In this document: in pieces, positions 54,550 through 63,641 of the stretch
Layout: each line of letters starts with the position of its first letter
Numbering within the stretch: the first letter of the stretch is position 1
NCBI GenBank assembly: GCA_002840905.1
Contig: PHDD01000013.1
Location: forward strand, 135,075-199,074
Direction of reading: 5' to 3'
DNA from: Bacteroidetes bacterium HGW-Bacteroidetes-4
Lineage (GTDB): Bacteria; Bacteroidota; Bacteroidia; Bacteroidales; SZUA-534
DNA length: 64,000 nt
Notes under the pieces: model-generated
Told to the model about the DNA's origin: nothing
The model's input: only the letters and a program-made list of their open reading frames with translations
Database searches by the model: none
Position numbers and translations under genes: made by a program

Positions 54550-55386
54550 ATGAAAATGAAAACACTATTCTTGTTTTTTTGTGTGGTTCTTTGTTCCGGT
54601 ATTACTGCGGGGCAAACCCTAAAGGTAATGACCTACAACATCCGTTTAGACCTTTCCAGTGATAGTTCAAACGCTTGGCCGAATCGTAAAGAGCTGGTTT
54701 TGGATGTAATTCGCTTTTATGAGCCGGCTATTTTTGGTGTTCAGGAAGCCCTTCCTCACCAAATGCAATATCTCGACAGCGCTCTGCCCAATTTTGCTTT
54801 TGTTGGCATGGGTCGCGATGGCGGACAACAGGGAGAATTCAGCGCCTTGTTTTATAACAAAAACCGCTTTTCAGTTTTTGAACAAGCCACGTTCTGGCTG
54901 TCAGAAACTCCTGACGTTGCCGGTAAAGGCTGGGATGCCGCTTTCCCAAGAATCTGTACCCACGCCCTATTCCTCGACAAGGAAACGCAGCAAATATTTT
55001 GGGTTTTTAATTTGCATCTGGACCATGTGGGCGAAAAAGCCCGCCTGAAAAGTGTAAAACTGGTTCAGCAACGCATCGCTAAACTAAACAACGATGGGCT
55101 TCCGGTAATTTTAATGGGCGATTTTAATGCCAGTCCCGACAATGAAGTCATTAAATGGGTTTCGGGGTTTATGAAAAACACCCGGGATTGCAGCGTCTTT
55201 AATTACGGAACTGCAGCTACTTTTAATGGGTTTAGGTTCGACGAGCCGCCCACCCAATGCATCGACTATATTTTTGTATCGCCCGGAGCCTTTACGGTAG
55301 AAAAACATGCCGTAATAAACGATTCGAACGGAGGAAGATATCCTTCAGATCATTTTCCGGTTTTGGTTGAGCTGCGTTTCAACTAA
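54550..55386 (+). CDS. Exported endonuclease/exonuclease/phosphatase family protein
   Basis: A DNase I-like fold metal-dependent hydrolase. Signal peptide in residues 1-20 (LFLFFCVVLCSGITAG). Motifs: MTYNIRLD, FGVQEALPHQMQYL, NKNRFSVFEQATFWLS, WVFNLHLDHVGEKAR, VILMGDFNASPDN and ending DHFPVLVELRF. The substrate might be a sugar phosphate, phospholipid or nucleic acid. ATG 54550 begins the signal peptide; the frame runs on 25 codons upstream but that part looks non-coding. Length (278 aa) is normal. Confidence 0.9.
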   Translation: MKMKTLFLFFCVVLCSGITAGQTLKVMTYNIRLDLSSDSSNAWPNRKELVLDVIRFYEPAIFGVQEALPHQMQYLDSALPNFAFVGMGRDGGQQGEFSALFYNKNRFSVFEQATFWLSETPDVAGKGWDAAFPRICTHALFLDKETQQIFWVFNLHLDHVGEKARLKSVKLVQQRIAKLNNDGLPVILMGDFNASPDNEVIKWVSGFMKNTRDCSVFNYGTAATFNGFRFDEPPTQCIDYIFVSPGAFTVEKHAVINDSNGGRYPSDHFPVLVELRFN

Positions 55387-55498
55387 AAGAACAGAAGAAT
55401 AAACTAATTCGTCACCTGCATTTTAAGTTAAAAAATTATCCTGAAAAGTTTGTTTGATTTTTCTACATTAGCAGGCTGAAACCATAAAAGCAAGATAC

Positions 55499-56713
55499 AT
55501 GGCAAAAAAATTACTAAAAAACCTGGGCTTTCAGATATTGATTGCCATGGTACTGGGAATTCTTGTGGGTGCCATCATGGGCGAAAGTGCCTCAATATTT
55601 GCCCCTTTTGGCGAATTGTTCATGAAGCTGATTAAAATGCTGGTAATTCCTTTGGTTGCTGTATCTATAGTTTCAGGAGCCGCATCGCTGGGTGCAACCA
55701 AATCGGCCGGAAAAATGGGTATCGGAACTTTTGTCTGGTACATGCTTACCACTGCATTTGCCGTGGTTTTGGGCCTGGTTCTGACAGTTTTGTTTAAACC
55801 GGGCGAAGGACTCGACGTTAGCCTGGTGCAACACATGTTCGACAGTTCAGACACTGGCCCGGTGGCCCAACCCGGATTTTGGGAAACCCTGCTTGCTGTA
55901 ATTCCCGAAAACCCAATAGAAGCAATGGTTTCAGGAAATATTCTTCAGATAATTTTCTTTTGCCTGCTTTTTGGTATCGGCGTTTCCACCCTTACCCAAG
56001 CCAAACGCGAAACCGTGGTTAAAGGTTGCGACCTGATTATTGAACCCCTTATCTGGATGATAAAAATTGTGATGTACACCGCTCCCATTGGCGTTTTTGG
56101 CTTAATGGCCGATTCCATCGGAACTTTTGGGTTCGACATGTTGATGCTGGTAATGAAACTGGTAGTGGTTTACACTTTAGGCATACTACTTCACATGTTT
56201 TTGTTCTACCCGATGGTGCTCAAGGCTTTTTCGAAGATGCCGGTGCGTAAATTTTTTGCCGAAATGTTTAAAGCCCAAATGGTGGCGCTTTCCACTTCGT
56301 CGTCGATGGCTACCTTGCCGGTAACCATGGAAGTTTGCGAAGAGAAGCTGGGCGTATCGAAAGAAGCCGGGGCGTTTATTCTTCCGCTGGGAGCTACTAT
56401 AAATATGGATGGTACGGCCATTTATTATGCGACGGTTGCCGTATTTTTTGCCCAAATGTTTGGCATCGACCTGAGCATGGGGCAATACATTGCCATAATA
56501 CTTACGGCCACCATAGGTTCCATTGGACAAGCCGGTGTTCCCGGCCCAACGCTGCTGGTTGTAGCTGTTTTGCTGTCGGCCGACATTCCCATTATTGGTT
56601 TGCCGCTTTTGTACGCCCTCGACCGCATTTTTGACATGCTCCGCACCGCCTTAAACATTACCGGCGACGCCACCTGCGCGGTGATTATGGATAAGTATGC
56701 CCGTGAAAGTTAA
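55499..56713 (+). CDS. Dicarboxylate/amino acid:cation symporter
   Basis: Membrane transporter of the DAACS family (glutamate, aspartate, serine or C4-dicarboxylates with H+ or Na+). Serine-rich hairpin STSSSMATLPVTMEV, the NMDGTAIYYATVAVFFAQ motif, and QAGVPGPTLLVVAVLL are present. N-terminal helix KNLGFQILIAMVLGILVGAIMG. Length (404 aa) is normal. The downstream DISM gene is convergent, 14 bases away. Confidence 0.9.
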   Translation: MAKKLLKNLGFQILIAMVLGILVGAIMGESASIFAPFGELFMKLIKMLVIPLVAVSIVSGAASLGATKSAGKMGIGTFVWYMLTTAFAVVLGLVLTVLFKPGEGLDVSLVQHMFDSSDTGPVAQPGFWETLLAVIPENPIEAMVSGNILQIIFFCLLFGIGVSTLTQAKRETVVKGCDLIIEPLIWMIKIVMYTAPIGVFGLMADSIGTFGFDMLMLVMKLVVVYTLGILLHMFLFYPMVLKAFSKMPVRKFFAEMFKAQMVALSTSSSMATLPVTMEVCEEKLGVSKEAGAFILPLGATINMDGTAIYYATVAVFFAQMFGIDLSMGQYIAIILTATIGSIGQAGVPGPTLLVVAVLLSADIPIIGLPLLYALDRIFDMLRTALNITGDATCAVIMDKYARES

Positions 56714-56727
56714 TTTGTAAAAAAACC

Positions 56728-58713
56728 CTAATTACTTTGTGCCGCCTCGCGAAGAACAGTCAGCTCCTGCTGTAATTCACGGAATTCGGCTTCTTTGCGC
56801 TCCAGTTCTTCCCGATAGCTTTTGTAATCGGCCAGCACTTTCTGACTGGTGCTGTTTAACTTAACAATCTGTAACTGGGCCGCAATACTCACCAGGGCTT
56901 TGCTTAAAAATTCACGATGCCAAAGTTCCAAAGGTTTAAAACTAGCTATCTCGACCACCCCAATAACTTTTTGGTCGTTTATCAGGGGTAAAAGTGCCAA
57001 ATCTTTTGGTGCAGCACTGCCCAAACCCGAACTGATGGAAAAATATTTATCGGGCAGGGAATCCATATAGATTGCCTGGCCACTGCTAAAACATTTTCCG
57101 GTAATTCCTTCATTCACCCCCAGTTCCTCAACGGCTGCCTCGGCACTCAGGCCATAATGAGCCAAAAGACGCAGGCATTCGTGGTCGTTTTCCTTCTCGT
57201 ATAAATACAGCGCTCCCAAATGTCCGTTTACGGCTTTTATGAGCGTTGCCAGCAGTTTATCGGCCAAAACTTTGAAATCATCTTTATGCTGGTGCATCAC
57301 GCCGCTAATCTGGTTCAGGTTGGTGGTTACAAAACTTTGCTTTTCCTGCTCGTCGCGATATTTTTGCAGTTCCTGGGCCTGCCTTTGCAACTCTTGGGTA
57401 CGCTTTTCGATATTCGATTCCAGGTTTTGTTTTTCGCGTTCGAGTTCCCCGGCCAATAACTGATTATTTTTTAAAGCCGATGCCGACTTGCGTGTTAACT
57501 GATACGACTGGAGCAACATAAACACTGCAATGCCGTAAGGGGCCACATAAGCAATTTGCAACAATCCCATACTTACCAGCACGTCGCTGATGGCGGTAAC
57601 ATAAAGTACCAGCATGCCGATAAAGGTAATTAAACCTCCGGTGCGCTTTTTGAATGCCGCCGGCAAAAGTACCCCAAAAGTTATGTAAAGACCTCCCAAA
57701 CCAATGTAAACTTCAAAAAGCATTCGAAACTGACCATAAAACCAGGCAGGGGTTCCAACAACTAATAGGGTTATGATAATTCCCAACACCATAAAAAGGT
57801 AAAACATGGTTTTGGGAAACTCTCGCCGGAAAATAAAATAGAAATAATAAGCAAACAGGGTGATGGTGGCAAAACCCGAGAAATTATCGAGCTTAACCAG
57901 CAATTCCCAGTTCATATCGGGAAACCAATAGGTTAACAGGCGGTCGCCGGTTGAAACATTTCGCAGAATCATTACCATACTCAAAATGCCAAACATCAGG
58001 TTCGACACATCGGAACGGCGCAGGAAATACATCAACAGGTGGTTAAAACCTATAATAAGAATGATGCCGATCAAAAGCAGGTTAAGTATAAAACTGTCTT
58101 TTGAGCTGCAAAGAATGTTGTGCATGGTGCTAAAATACATGGGCTGTTGTGCGCCGGCCCGGCGGTGATGAAAATTGGAAACCTGCAGCACCACGTCGAT
58201 GTTTTGCCAGGGTGCCTCGCCACTTTTCAGCACCGGCAAGGAAATCTCGTTGGTTAAAAATTGGGGAATACTGCTTTCGGATGTTTTTCCCACCTGACCC
58301 ACAGCAGCCACTTCTTCGCCGTTGGCATAAAACCGGTAGGCGGTAAAAATGCTGTACAGCTTTAAACCGTATACCTGGTTGGCATTGGGAACCCGCACGG
58401 TGAAACTATAGGTTCCGTAGCCCTGGGCAGGCAGCGTTTTTCCGTCGGGGCCGGCTATTTTGGTCCAGGGGCCCGGCAACTGTGCCACCAGTTGTTGCCC
58501 GCTAACTGTTCCCTGCTTCAGTTGTTCTGGCTCAAGCAAAGCCTGCCAGTAAAAATGTACGGGACCCTTCAATTTAATGGGTTGCGACTGAAAACTCTCG
58601 TTGGTAAAATCGAAAAGGGCGACAGAAACGCTATCGCTTTGAGCATGTGCTTCGTAGCATAGTGCAACAAATAAAGATAAAACCCATAGCTGGATTTTTA
58701 AGTTATTTTTCAT
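56728..58713 (-). CDS. 7TMR-DISM plus GAF domain sensor protein
   Basis: Signal peptide at residues 1-24, an extracytoplasmic jelly-roll-like sensor (7TMR-DISM, about 30-205; GYGTYSFTVRVPNANQ), then seven membrane helices (about 210-400; LLLIGIILIIGFNHLLMYFL, ITLLVVGTPAWFY), a coiled coil (ASALKNNQLLAGELEREKQNLESNI), a GAF domain at about 475-615 (LLATLIKAVNGHLGALYLYEKEND, NEGITGKCFSSGQAIYMDSLP, GVVEIASFKPLELWHREFL) and a second short coiled coil. No kinase, cyclase or DNA-binding output is visible. The signal and its partner are unknown. Confidence 0.85.
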   Translation of the reverse strand: MKNNLKIQLWVLSLFVALCYEAHAQSDSVSVALFDFTNESFQSQPIKLKGPVHFYWQALLEPEQLKQGTVSGQQLVAQLPGPWTKIAGPDGKTLPAQGYGTYSFTVRVPNANQVYGLKLYSIFTAYRFYANGEEVAAVGQVGKTSESSIPQFLTNEISLPVLKSGEAPWQNIDVVLQVSNFHHRRAGAQQPMYFSTMHNILCSSKDSFILNLLLIGIILIIGFNHLLMYFLRRSDVSNLMFGILSMVMILRNVSTGDRLLTYWFPDMNWELLVKLDNFSGFATITLFAYYFYFIFRREFPKTMFYLFMVLGIIITLLVVGTPAWFYGQFRMLFEVYIGLGGLYITFGVLLPAAFKKRTGGLITFIGMLVLYVTAISDVLVSMGLLQIAYVAPYGIAVFMLLQSYQLTRKSASALKNNQLLAGELEREKQNLESNIEKRTQELQRQAQELQKYRDEQEKQSFVTTNLNQISGVMHQHKDDFKVLADKLLATLIKAVNGHLGALYLYEKENDHECLRLLAHYGLSAEAAVEELGVNEGITGKCFSSGQAIYMDSLPDKYFSISSGLGSAAPKDLALLPLINDQKVIGVVEIASFKPLELWHREFLSKALVSIAAQLQIVKLNSTSQKVLADYKSYREELERKEAEFRELQQELTVLREAAQSN

Positions 58714-59094
58714 GGATGGGTGTTATTTGGTTTAAGACGAAAATAAGTTATTTTTTTGTCAGAACCATAAACCATACTGTTTTTTTAATACAAAAAATCT
58801 ACGTGGACAGTTTCATAAGACAACAAATCGAAAAAATAATTTAAAATTACCCGATATTGATTACGCGCGTATTATATTTTTTCAAGATATAGAACACTGT
58901 TGACGTTAAAAAAAAACTGATTTTCGCAGATTTGATTTCTGGATATAAAAAAATAAAAAAACCGGCTTTGGCAAAAACAATTTCCCAAAACTATTGACAG
59001 ATAAAAAAATTGGAAACATTCTCGAATCTTAAAAAGATATAGGATAGAAACTGTCCTCTTTTGGCAAAAAAAATAAACAAAGGAGTAAAACTAT

Positions 59095-59222
59095 CGTAGA
59101 TTTCAACAAAAAAATCGTTGAAAGTGATTTCCTACGGTAGGTTTCTTAAAAAAACAAAAGAATGCGAAAAATTAGCGTAGGTTTCTGTAAAAAAAAACAA
59201 AAGAAAGTAAAATCTTAGGGTA
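59095..59222. repeat. Three-copy imperfect tandem repeat of about 41 bp
   Basis: Units begin with GTAG near 59096, 59137 and 59177, with a fourth partial start at 59220. The second and third share GTAGGTTTCT, an A-rich run and ACAAAAGAA; the first is more diverged. Confidence 0.5.
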
Positions 59223-59721
59223 GGATTGTACATTAAAGTGTTTTTGGAACCCACCGATCGGTAATTTTGGCAAAAAAAAAGCTATTGATCTACCCTGTCG
59301 CTCGGGAAGCATCAAAATCCTTGTCTTATACAATTATTTATTAAAAACCTTACATCGGAAGTTTTTTACACTTATCTAGGATCAACTATTGTTTTACCCC
59401 ATTTGAAGTATTTAATCAAAAAGAGCAAATCTGTCCACAATATAAAATCAAGAATAAAAACATCATCACTTATAGGTCTTTTCGCTAAAGTAAAAAACAG
59501 GATTTTTTCTTTATGTAAATGGTTTAAAAATTCACAGTTAAATTAAATTGTTTTACATAATTAAATAAAAGGTTAAATTTTTATATTTTTTTTTCTGATT
59601 GATATTCTGTAACATAAGACTTGTTTATGACCTCTTTGGTAAAAAACGGTGATTACGTTTTTACATTTTTGGAATAAATAAGAAACTAACTTTATTAATT
59701 ATTCTTGCCTATGGTAAAAAA

Positions 59722-59787
59722 GCAATTATAAATTTAGCACTTCCGGCTAAATTATTATTAGTAGGTAATCCTGCAAGGAAATTCTAA
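59722..59787 (+). pseudogene. Possible 3' remnant of a hexapeptide acyltransferase
   Basis: The frame ending at TAA 59785 reads LALPAKLLLVGNPARKF. The spacing Pro-x-x-hydrophobic-VGNPA is that of the C-terminus of CatB/NeuD-like acetyltransferases. Nothing upstream supports an intact gene; the evidence is short and weak. Confidence 0.3.
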
Positions 59788-59830
59788 AAACTTAAAGAAA
59801 TATTAAATTTACAACTCTAAACAAAACAAG

Positions 59831-61809
59831 ATGAATATATTATTAACATATGTAAAACAAGTAAGGTATATGCTTCTTTGCACTATTGTTGCAGGGGGGG
59901 GTTATCTTCCTGTGAAAAAGAGAAATTTGAAACTATAAAAACGGGAACACCAGTGACTATAAATTATAGTATCAAACGAGAAAATAATTTAAAATCAGCT
60001 CAACAGCTTAGTTTAGCAAGTGCAAGTTTAACAGTAGAAAACTCTTCTTTGGAAACAACCTCTTATGAAAGTGACGAGGTTACTTCAACAAATATATCTT
60101 TTTCAATACCCGATGGTGATTACAAAATTCTTGATTTAATTGTGTATGATTCGCTCCAAAGAAAAATCCTATATTTTGACCGAGAAGATGAAGAACTAGT
60201 TTGCGACAATGGAGATTGCGGAGAAATTGAACTTTCAGTAATAAGAGAAGCCATCCCTTTTGATTGGGAAACGGCTACTTTTGTCTGTAATGATAATTCC
60301 CTACCAGTGTTGCCTTGGCTAAGTGGATCATCTACCGGAGTATCCCGCTATATAGCATTAGATCATAAAAAAGCTGACGGTTGGGTTATGCTTCACCACA
60401 CTTTTAAAATGATAACTGAAAACATCGAACCATGGAAATATATGCTTATGTACAACAAATACACAGGTATATTACGTATGTGGTACTGGCATGAAGGAAC
60501 CAGCGCCTATTCCTCTTTAAAATATGCAATACAGCACTTAGCAAACACAAGCATTCAAAATTTTAATACAGAGTTTGCTCTACCCATGGATATGAGGTTG
60601 CCTTATTATTCAGAATTTTATAGTGGTGATGACAATATACCTGCCAGTCAAGGATTAACTAAAAATACATGGTACCTGTTCGAATATGAATTTGCTTATG
60701 ACAATAATGTATCGTTAATTTCAGTAGATAAAAGTGATCTGTTAGTATCAGCAAGAGGAATTAATATTGAAAAAATTCAATTAGAAGGTATTCAAACTGG
60801 TAAAATAGATGGGAAAGTAGCAATTAGTGCACCGGGAGTTAATCTTTTTAATATAAAAGAAATAGATTTTTCGGAAAATACTATAAACAATTCATCTGGT
60901 GCTAATTCCAAAGCAACTACAACAAATAGTGTTAATTGGTGGGAAAAAGTGAAGGATAAGGTTTCCGATGCCATTATAAACCAAATAGGTAATGTAGGGG
61001 GATCTCTAACCTCAAGCATTTTAAATTTAGCAGCAACACCTGCAACCAAGTTCTTAAATTCGCTTATACATCAAGGACTTGAAAACAGAGGCTCTGTTAA
61101 TCTATCAATAAATACAAAAATTGAACTTAAAGGTACACTAACAGAGCAACAACCTGTATCAAACATTAATCTCCATATCCCCGGTATAACAGCAGAAACT
61201 GGTCTTCACTATCTTTACAATGCTCCTCTTGGTGTATTTAATATAACAACGACTCCAATTGTCAATTACGAGCAAACCTATTTTCACAAAGCAACCTGGA
61301 CACCCAGATATTTTCAATATTATGCAATCGATCGGAATAGTTTCGAGTTCGAAATAAACCCGGAGATACTGGACGAAATTACTATTATAGAAAAGAAAAC
61401 TGAATTATACTTTTATAAAAGATACGGTGGAGGCATTAAGTTAGAAAAACAGATGGCTCTTAATAATGTTGAAGTCTGCGCCCAAAATAAACTGATATTT
61501 GAAACAAAATACACAAGCCCTAATGGTACGGTTCTGGCAGAAATCCCACACGATGAAGGCTATGAATATTACAAATTTGCCGAAAGTGCAATACCACCAA
61601 CAGCTACCACTTCCTTTGGATTGTGCTGGGATGGTAAATACATCAACCCTTCTCTCTTTTCATATTTTCCTGTTCTAGAACCCGACCGTCGATTTGTTGT
61701 GAAAACAATTCTACGTTTTAAGGTAAATTCGACTGGAAGGGAGGTTACTCATATTAAATCATACCTCCCGGAGTATGTTTACAAACAAACACTCAACATG
61801 GAATACTAA
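59831..61809 (+). CDS. Large surface lipoprotein, frame split by a G8 tract in its signal peptide
   Basis: ATG 59831 (or ATG 59870) begins MLLCTIVAGGG, then a G8 tract puts the reader out of frame with the rest. The long frame beyond it starts GLSSCEKEK, which is a lipobox (LSSC). With nine (or six) G the two join into a signal peptide ending in this lipobox and a protein of about 660 aa. As sequenced it is off, or translated by slippage. The mature part has an acidic linker with STS-rich strands, a beta-rich domain (WVMLHHTFKMITENIEPW, GILRMWYWHEGT, YYSEFYSGDD), a helical segment near residue 370 (WWEKVKDKVSDAIINQI) and a barrel-free C-terminal beta domain. Family unknown; AT-richer than the neighbours. 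It lies in one run with the next lipoprotein. Confidence 0.75.
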
Positions 61810-61827
61810 CCAACTAACACTACAATT

Positions 61828-62169
61828 ATGAAGCATTACCTATTAAATGGATTATTTATTTTAATGTTTACTGGGCTACTAATATCCTGCTCTAAGGAAG
61901 CTGAAGTATTAACCAGTGGACAAATTATTAGCCGTGAATTACAACAAATAATAAAAGAAAATAAAGTGGTACGCATTGAACGAAGGACGGTGGATTATCC
62001 AGCTCAAACCCAATTTAATGGAACTACTAATTTCGAATTTCAAGACGAATTAATTCGGTTGGATGAAACTTGGTACAACCTAAATTATATTGTATACTCA
62101 GACATTCACCCATTTACCGAAGAAAGTTTTGATACACAATATAAATTAGTTCTATTTTTTGAATATTAA
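61828..62169 (+). CDS. Small lipoprotein of unknown function
   Basis: Signal peptide with lipobox LLISC in residues 17-21 and a 113-residue product. The mature region is mixed alpha/beta (ISRELQQIIKENKVVRIERRT, YNLNYIVYSD) with a Tyr C-terminus. No family recognised. It starts 18 bases after the big lipoprotein gene and is probably co-transcribed with it; a strong terminator follows. Likely to have arrived together. Confidence 0.7.
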   Translation: MKHYLLNGLFILMFTGLLISCSKEAEVLTSGQIISRELQQIIKENKVVRIERRTVDYPAQTQFNGTTNFEFQDELIRLDETWYNLNYIVYSDIHPFTEESFDTQYKLVLFFEY

Positions 62170-62188
62170 TCTTAATGTGTAAACAAAA

Positions 62189-62236
62189 AAAGAGAACATT
62201 TGCTAGTCTACTTAGCAATTGTTCTCTTCATTTTTA
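62189..62236 (+). terminator. Long hairpin terminator after the small lipoprotein
   Basis: AAGAGAACA with TGTTCTCTT, continued by TTGCTA with TAGCAA, one T-T mismatch and a 7-base loop; T-rich after the stem. Confidence 0.85.
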
Positions 62237-62346
62237 GTATTCAATGGGTTGAGGTTTCCATAAAGGTTACCCTTAATACTCTAAAAACTATTTATCAGAT
62301 CAAATGTGTAATAGAACAACCCAATTGCTAACTCAGGATATAAAAA

Positions 62347-62889
62347 TCACTCCTCCCGAATTAAAGCCAGTCTATTATCGTCGACATTGTACATCATAGG
62401 GGCCACCATGATTTTTGGATAGCGCAGGCGCAGGCGTTTGGCTTCGCTGCAAATAAAATCAATTTCGTTACCAATCTCGAACATGGGTTCAAAATGATTA
62501 AAATGCTGTTCGGCGGCATCGCGGTTCCAACCGGCTTTGGCAACCAATCCGTCGATAAACTGGTCTTTTCGGGCATTCAGGTTAACCATCCCGCAATTGT
62601 TATGGCCAATCAGGGCAATGTGTTCAATACCTCCTACCGAGATGGCGTACGATAACTTAAATTCGCTGTAACGCAGGTTAGCCCCGCCTGCCCGGATGAT
62701 GTACGCAAAGTTTTCGGGAATGGTCAGGTGCTTGCGGTTGTCCATGCACATGCCTACCAAAAGTTTGGCACTTTCGTGGGGTTCAAAGGGCCGGTTCAGG
62801 TTTTGGTATTCCAATAAATCGCCAATGGGCGTGTTTCGGTAAGTATCAAAGATGTCTTCTTTTTGGTTTATCAATACCAGTTTGTCCAT
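62347..62889 (-). CDS. Beta-carbonic-anhydrase-like protein
   Basis: Cytoplasmic zinc protein of the beta-carbonic anhydrase family, hydrating CO2 in typical members. Zinc ligands and dyad: C48 and D50-R52 (CMDNR), H96 and C99 (HNNC). RAGGANLRYSEFKLSYAI and IALIGHNNCGMV are typical. Length (180 aa) is at the short end. It follows the MsrA gene by 21 bases on the same strand and may be in its operon. Activity should be confirmed since the usual substrate-pocket residues around RAGGAN are altered from RNAGN. Confidence 0.82.
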   Translation of the reverse strand: MDKLVLINQKEDIFDTYRNTPIGDLLEYQNLNRPFEPHESAKLLVGMCMDNRKHLTIPENFAYIIRAGGANLRYSEFKLSYAISVGGIEHIALIGHNNCGMVNLNARKDQFIDGLVAKAGWNRDAAEQHFNHFEPMFEIGNEIDFICSEAKRLRLRYPKIMVAPMMYNVDDNRLALIREE

Positions 62890-62910
62890 ACAGGTTTAAT
62901 TTGTTGATTT

Positions 62911-63567
62911 TTACTGACTCTTTTTAAGTTTTGTGCGGAAAAGCTTTTCGAACTTTTCGATTTTGGGATTTATAACCATCTGACAATACATTTGTCCGGC
63001 ATTGTTCTCGTAATATTCCTGATGGTAAGCTTCGGCACTGTAAAACACTTCGAAAGGCTCCAATTCGGTTACAATGAGGTCGTTCCATATTTTTTCCGCA
63101 TTCAGGGCATCCATCACCTGTTGGGCTGTAGCTTGTTGCTCCGCATTGTGATAAAGTATGATGGAACGGTATTGGTTCCCCACATCGGCTCCCTGCCGGT
63201 TTTTTGTGGTAGGATCGTGGGTTTTAAAGAACACTTCGAGCAAATCGGTATAGGAAATAAGGTCGGGATTATATTCTACCTGAATCACTTCGGCATGGCC
63301 GGTTCTTCCGGTACACACCTCTTTATAGGTTGGGTTTTTGGTTACTCCGCCGGAATAGCCCGAGGTGGCAGCAATAACCCCTTCCAGACGTTCAAAGATG
63401 GCTTCGGTGCACCAAAAGCATCCGCCGCCAAAGGTTGCCAATTCTGTTTTCATAGTTTCGGGTTTTGGTAAGATGGGTAAGTCAGGCTGAGCATACAGGG
63501 TAAAGGCAAAAACAACCAAGCCCGGCACGATGCCTGCAAAAAACGGATATGTAACTTTTTGTTTCAT
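62911..63567 (-). CDS. msrA: Exported peptide methionine sulfoxide reductase MsrA
   Basis: Repairs oxidised methionine (S-sulfoxide). N-terminal signal peptide of about 26 residues (FAGIVPGLVVFAFTLYAQ), then the enzyme: GGGCFWCTEAIFE with the catalytic Cys, GVIAATSGYSGG, PTYKEVCTGRTGHAEVIQVEYNP, FFKTHDPTTKNRQGADVGNQYRS, EAYHQEYYENN. The signal peptide puts it in the periplasm, unlike the usual cytoplasmic MsrA. Length 218 aa. It leads the pair with the carbonic-anhydrase-like gene. Confidence 0.92.
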   Translation of the reverse strand: MKQKVTYPFFAGIVPGLVVFAFTLYAQPDLPILPKPETMKTELATFGGGCFWCTEAIFERLEGVIAATSGYSGGVTKNPTYKEVCTGRTGHAEVIQVEYNPDLISYTDLLEVFFKTHDPTTKNRQGADVGNQYRSIILYHNAEQQATAQQVMDALNAEKIWNDLIVTELEPFEVFYSAEAYHQEYYENNAGQMYCQMVINPKIEKFEKLFRTKLKKSQ

Positions 63568-63641
63568 TTTTACCCAACCATAACAAAAAGACGGAGGAAT
63601 GGTTTTAAAAGAAAGGAAAAAATATGGGTGGGATTAATGTT

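Larger units (their letters stand above)
58714..59830. other. 1.1-kb AT-rich gene-free region
   Basis: No ORF of note. It contains three copies of TTTGGCAAAAA (about 58970, 59060, 59268), the GGACAGTTTC/GAAACTGTCC inverted pair at 58805-58814 and 59047-59056, a 41-bp repeat at 59095-59220, a perfect ACCGATCGGT palindrome at 59253-59262 and a remnant at 59722-59787. Such mixtures suggest an insertion hot spot. Confidence 0.5.
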
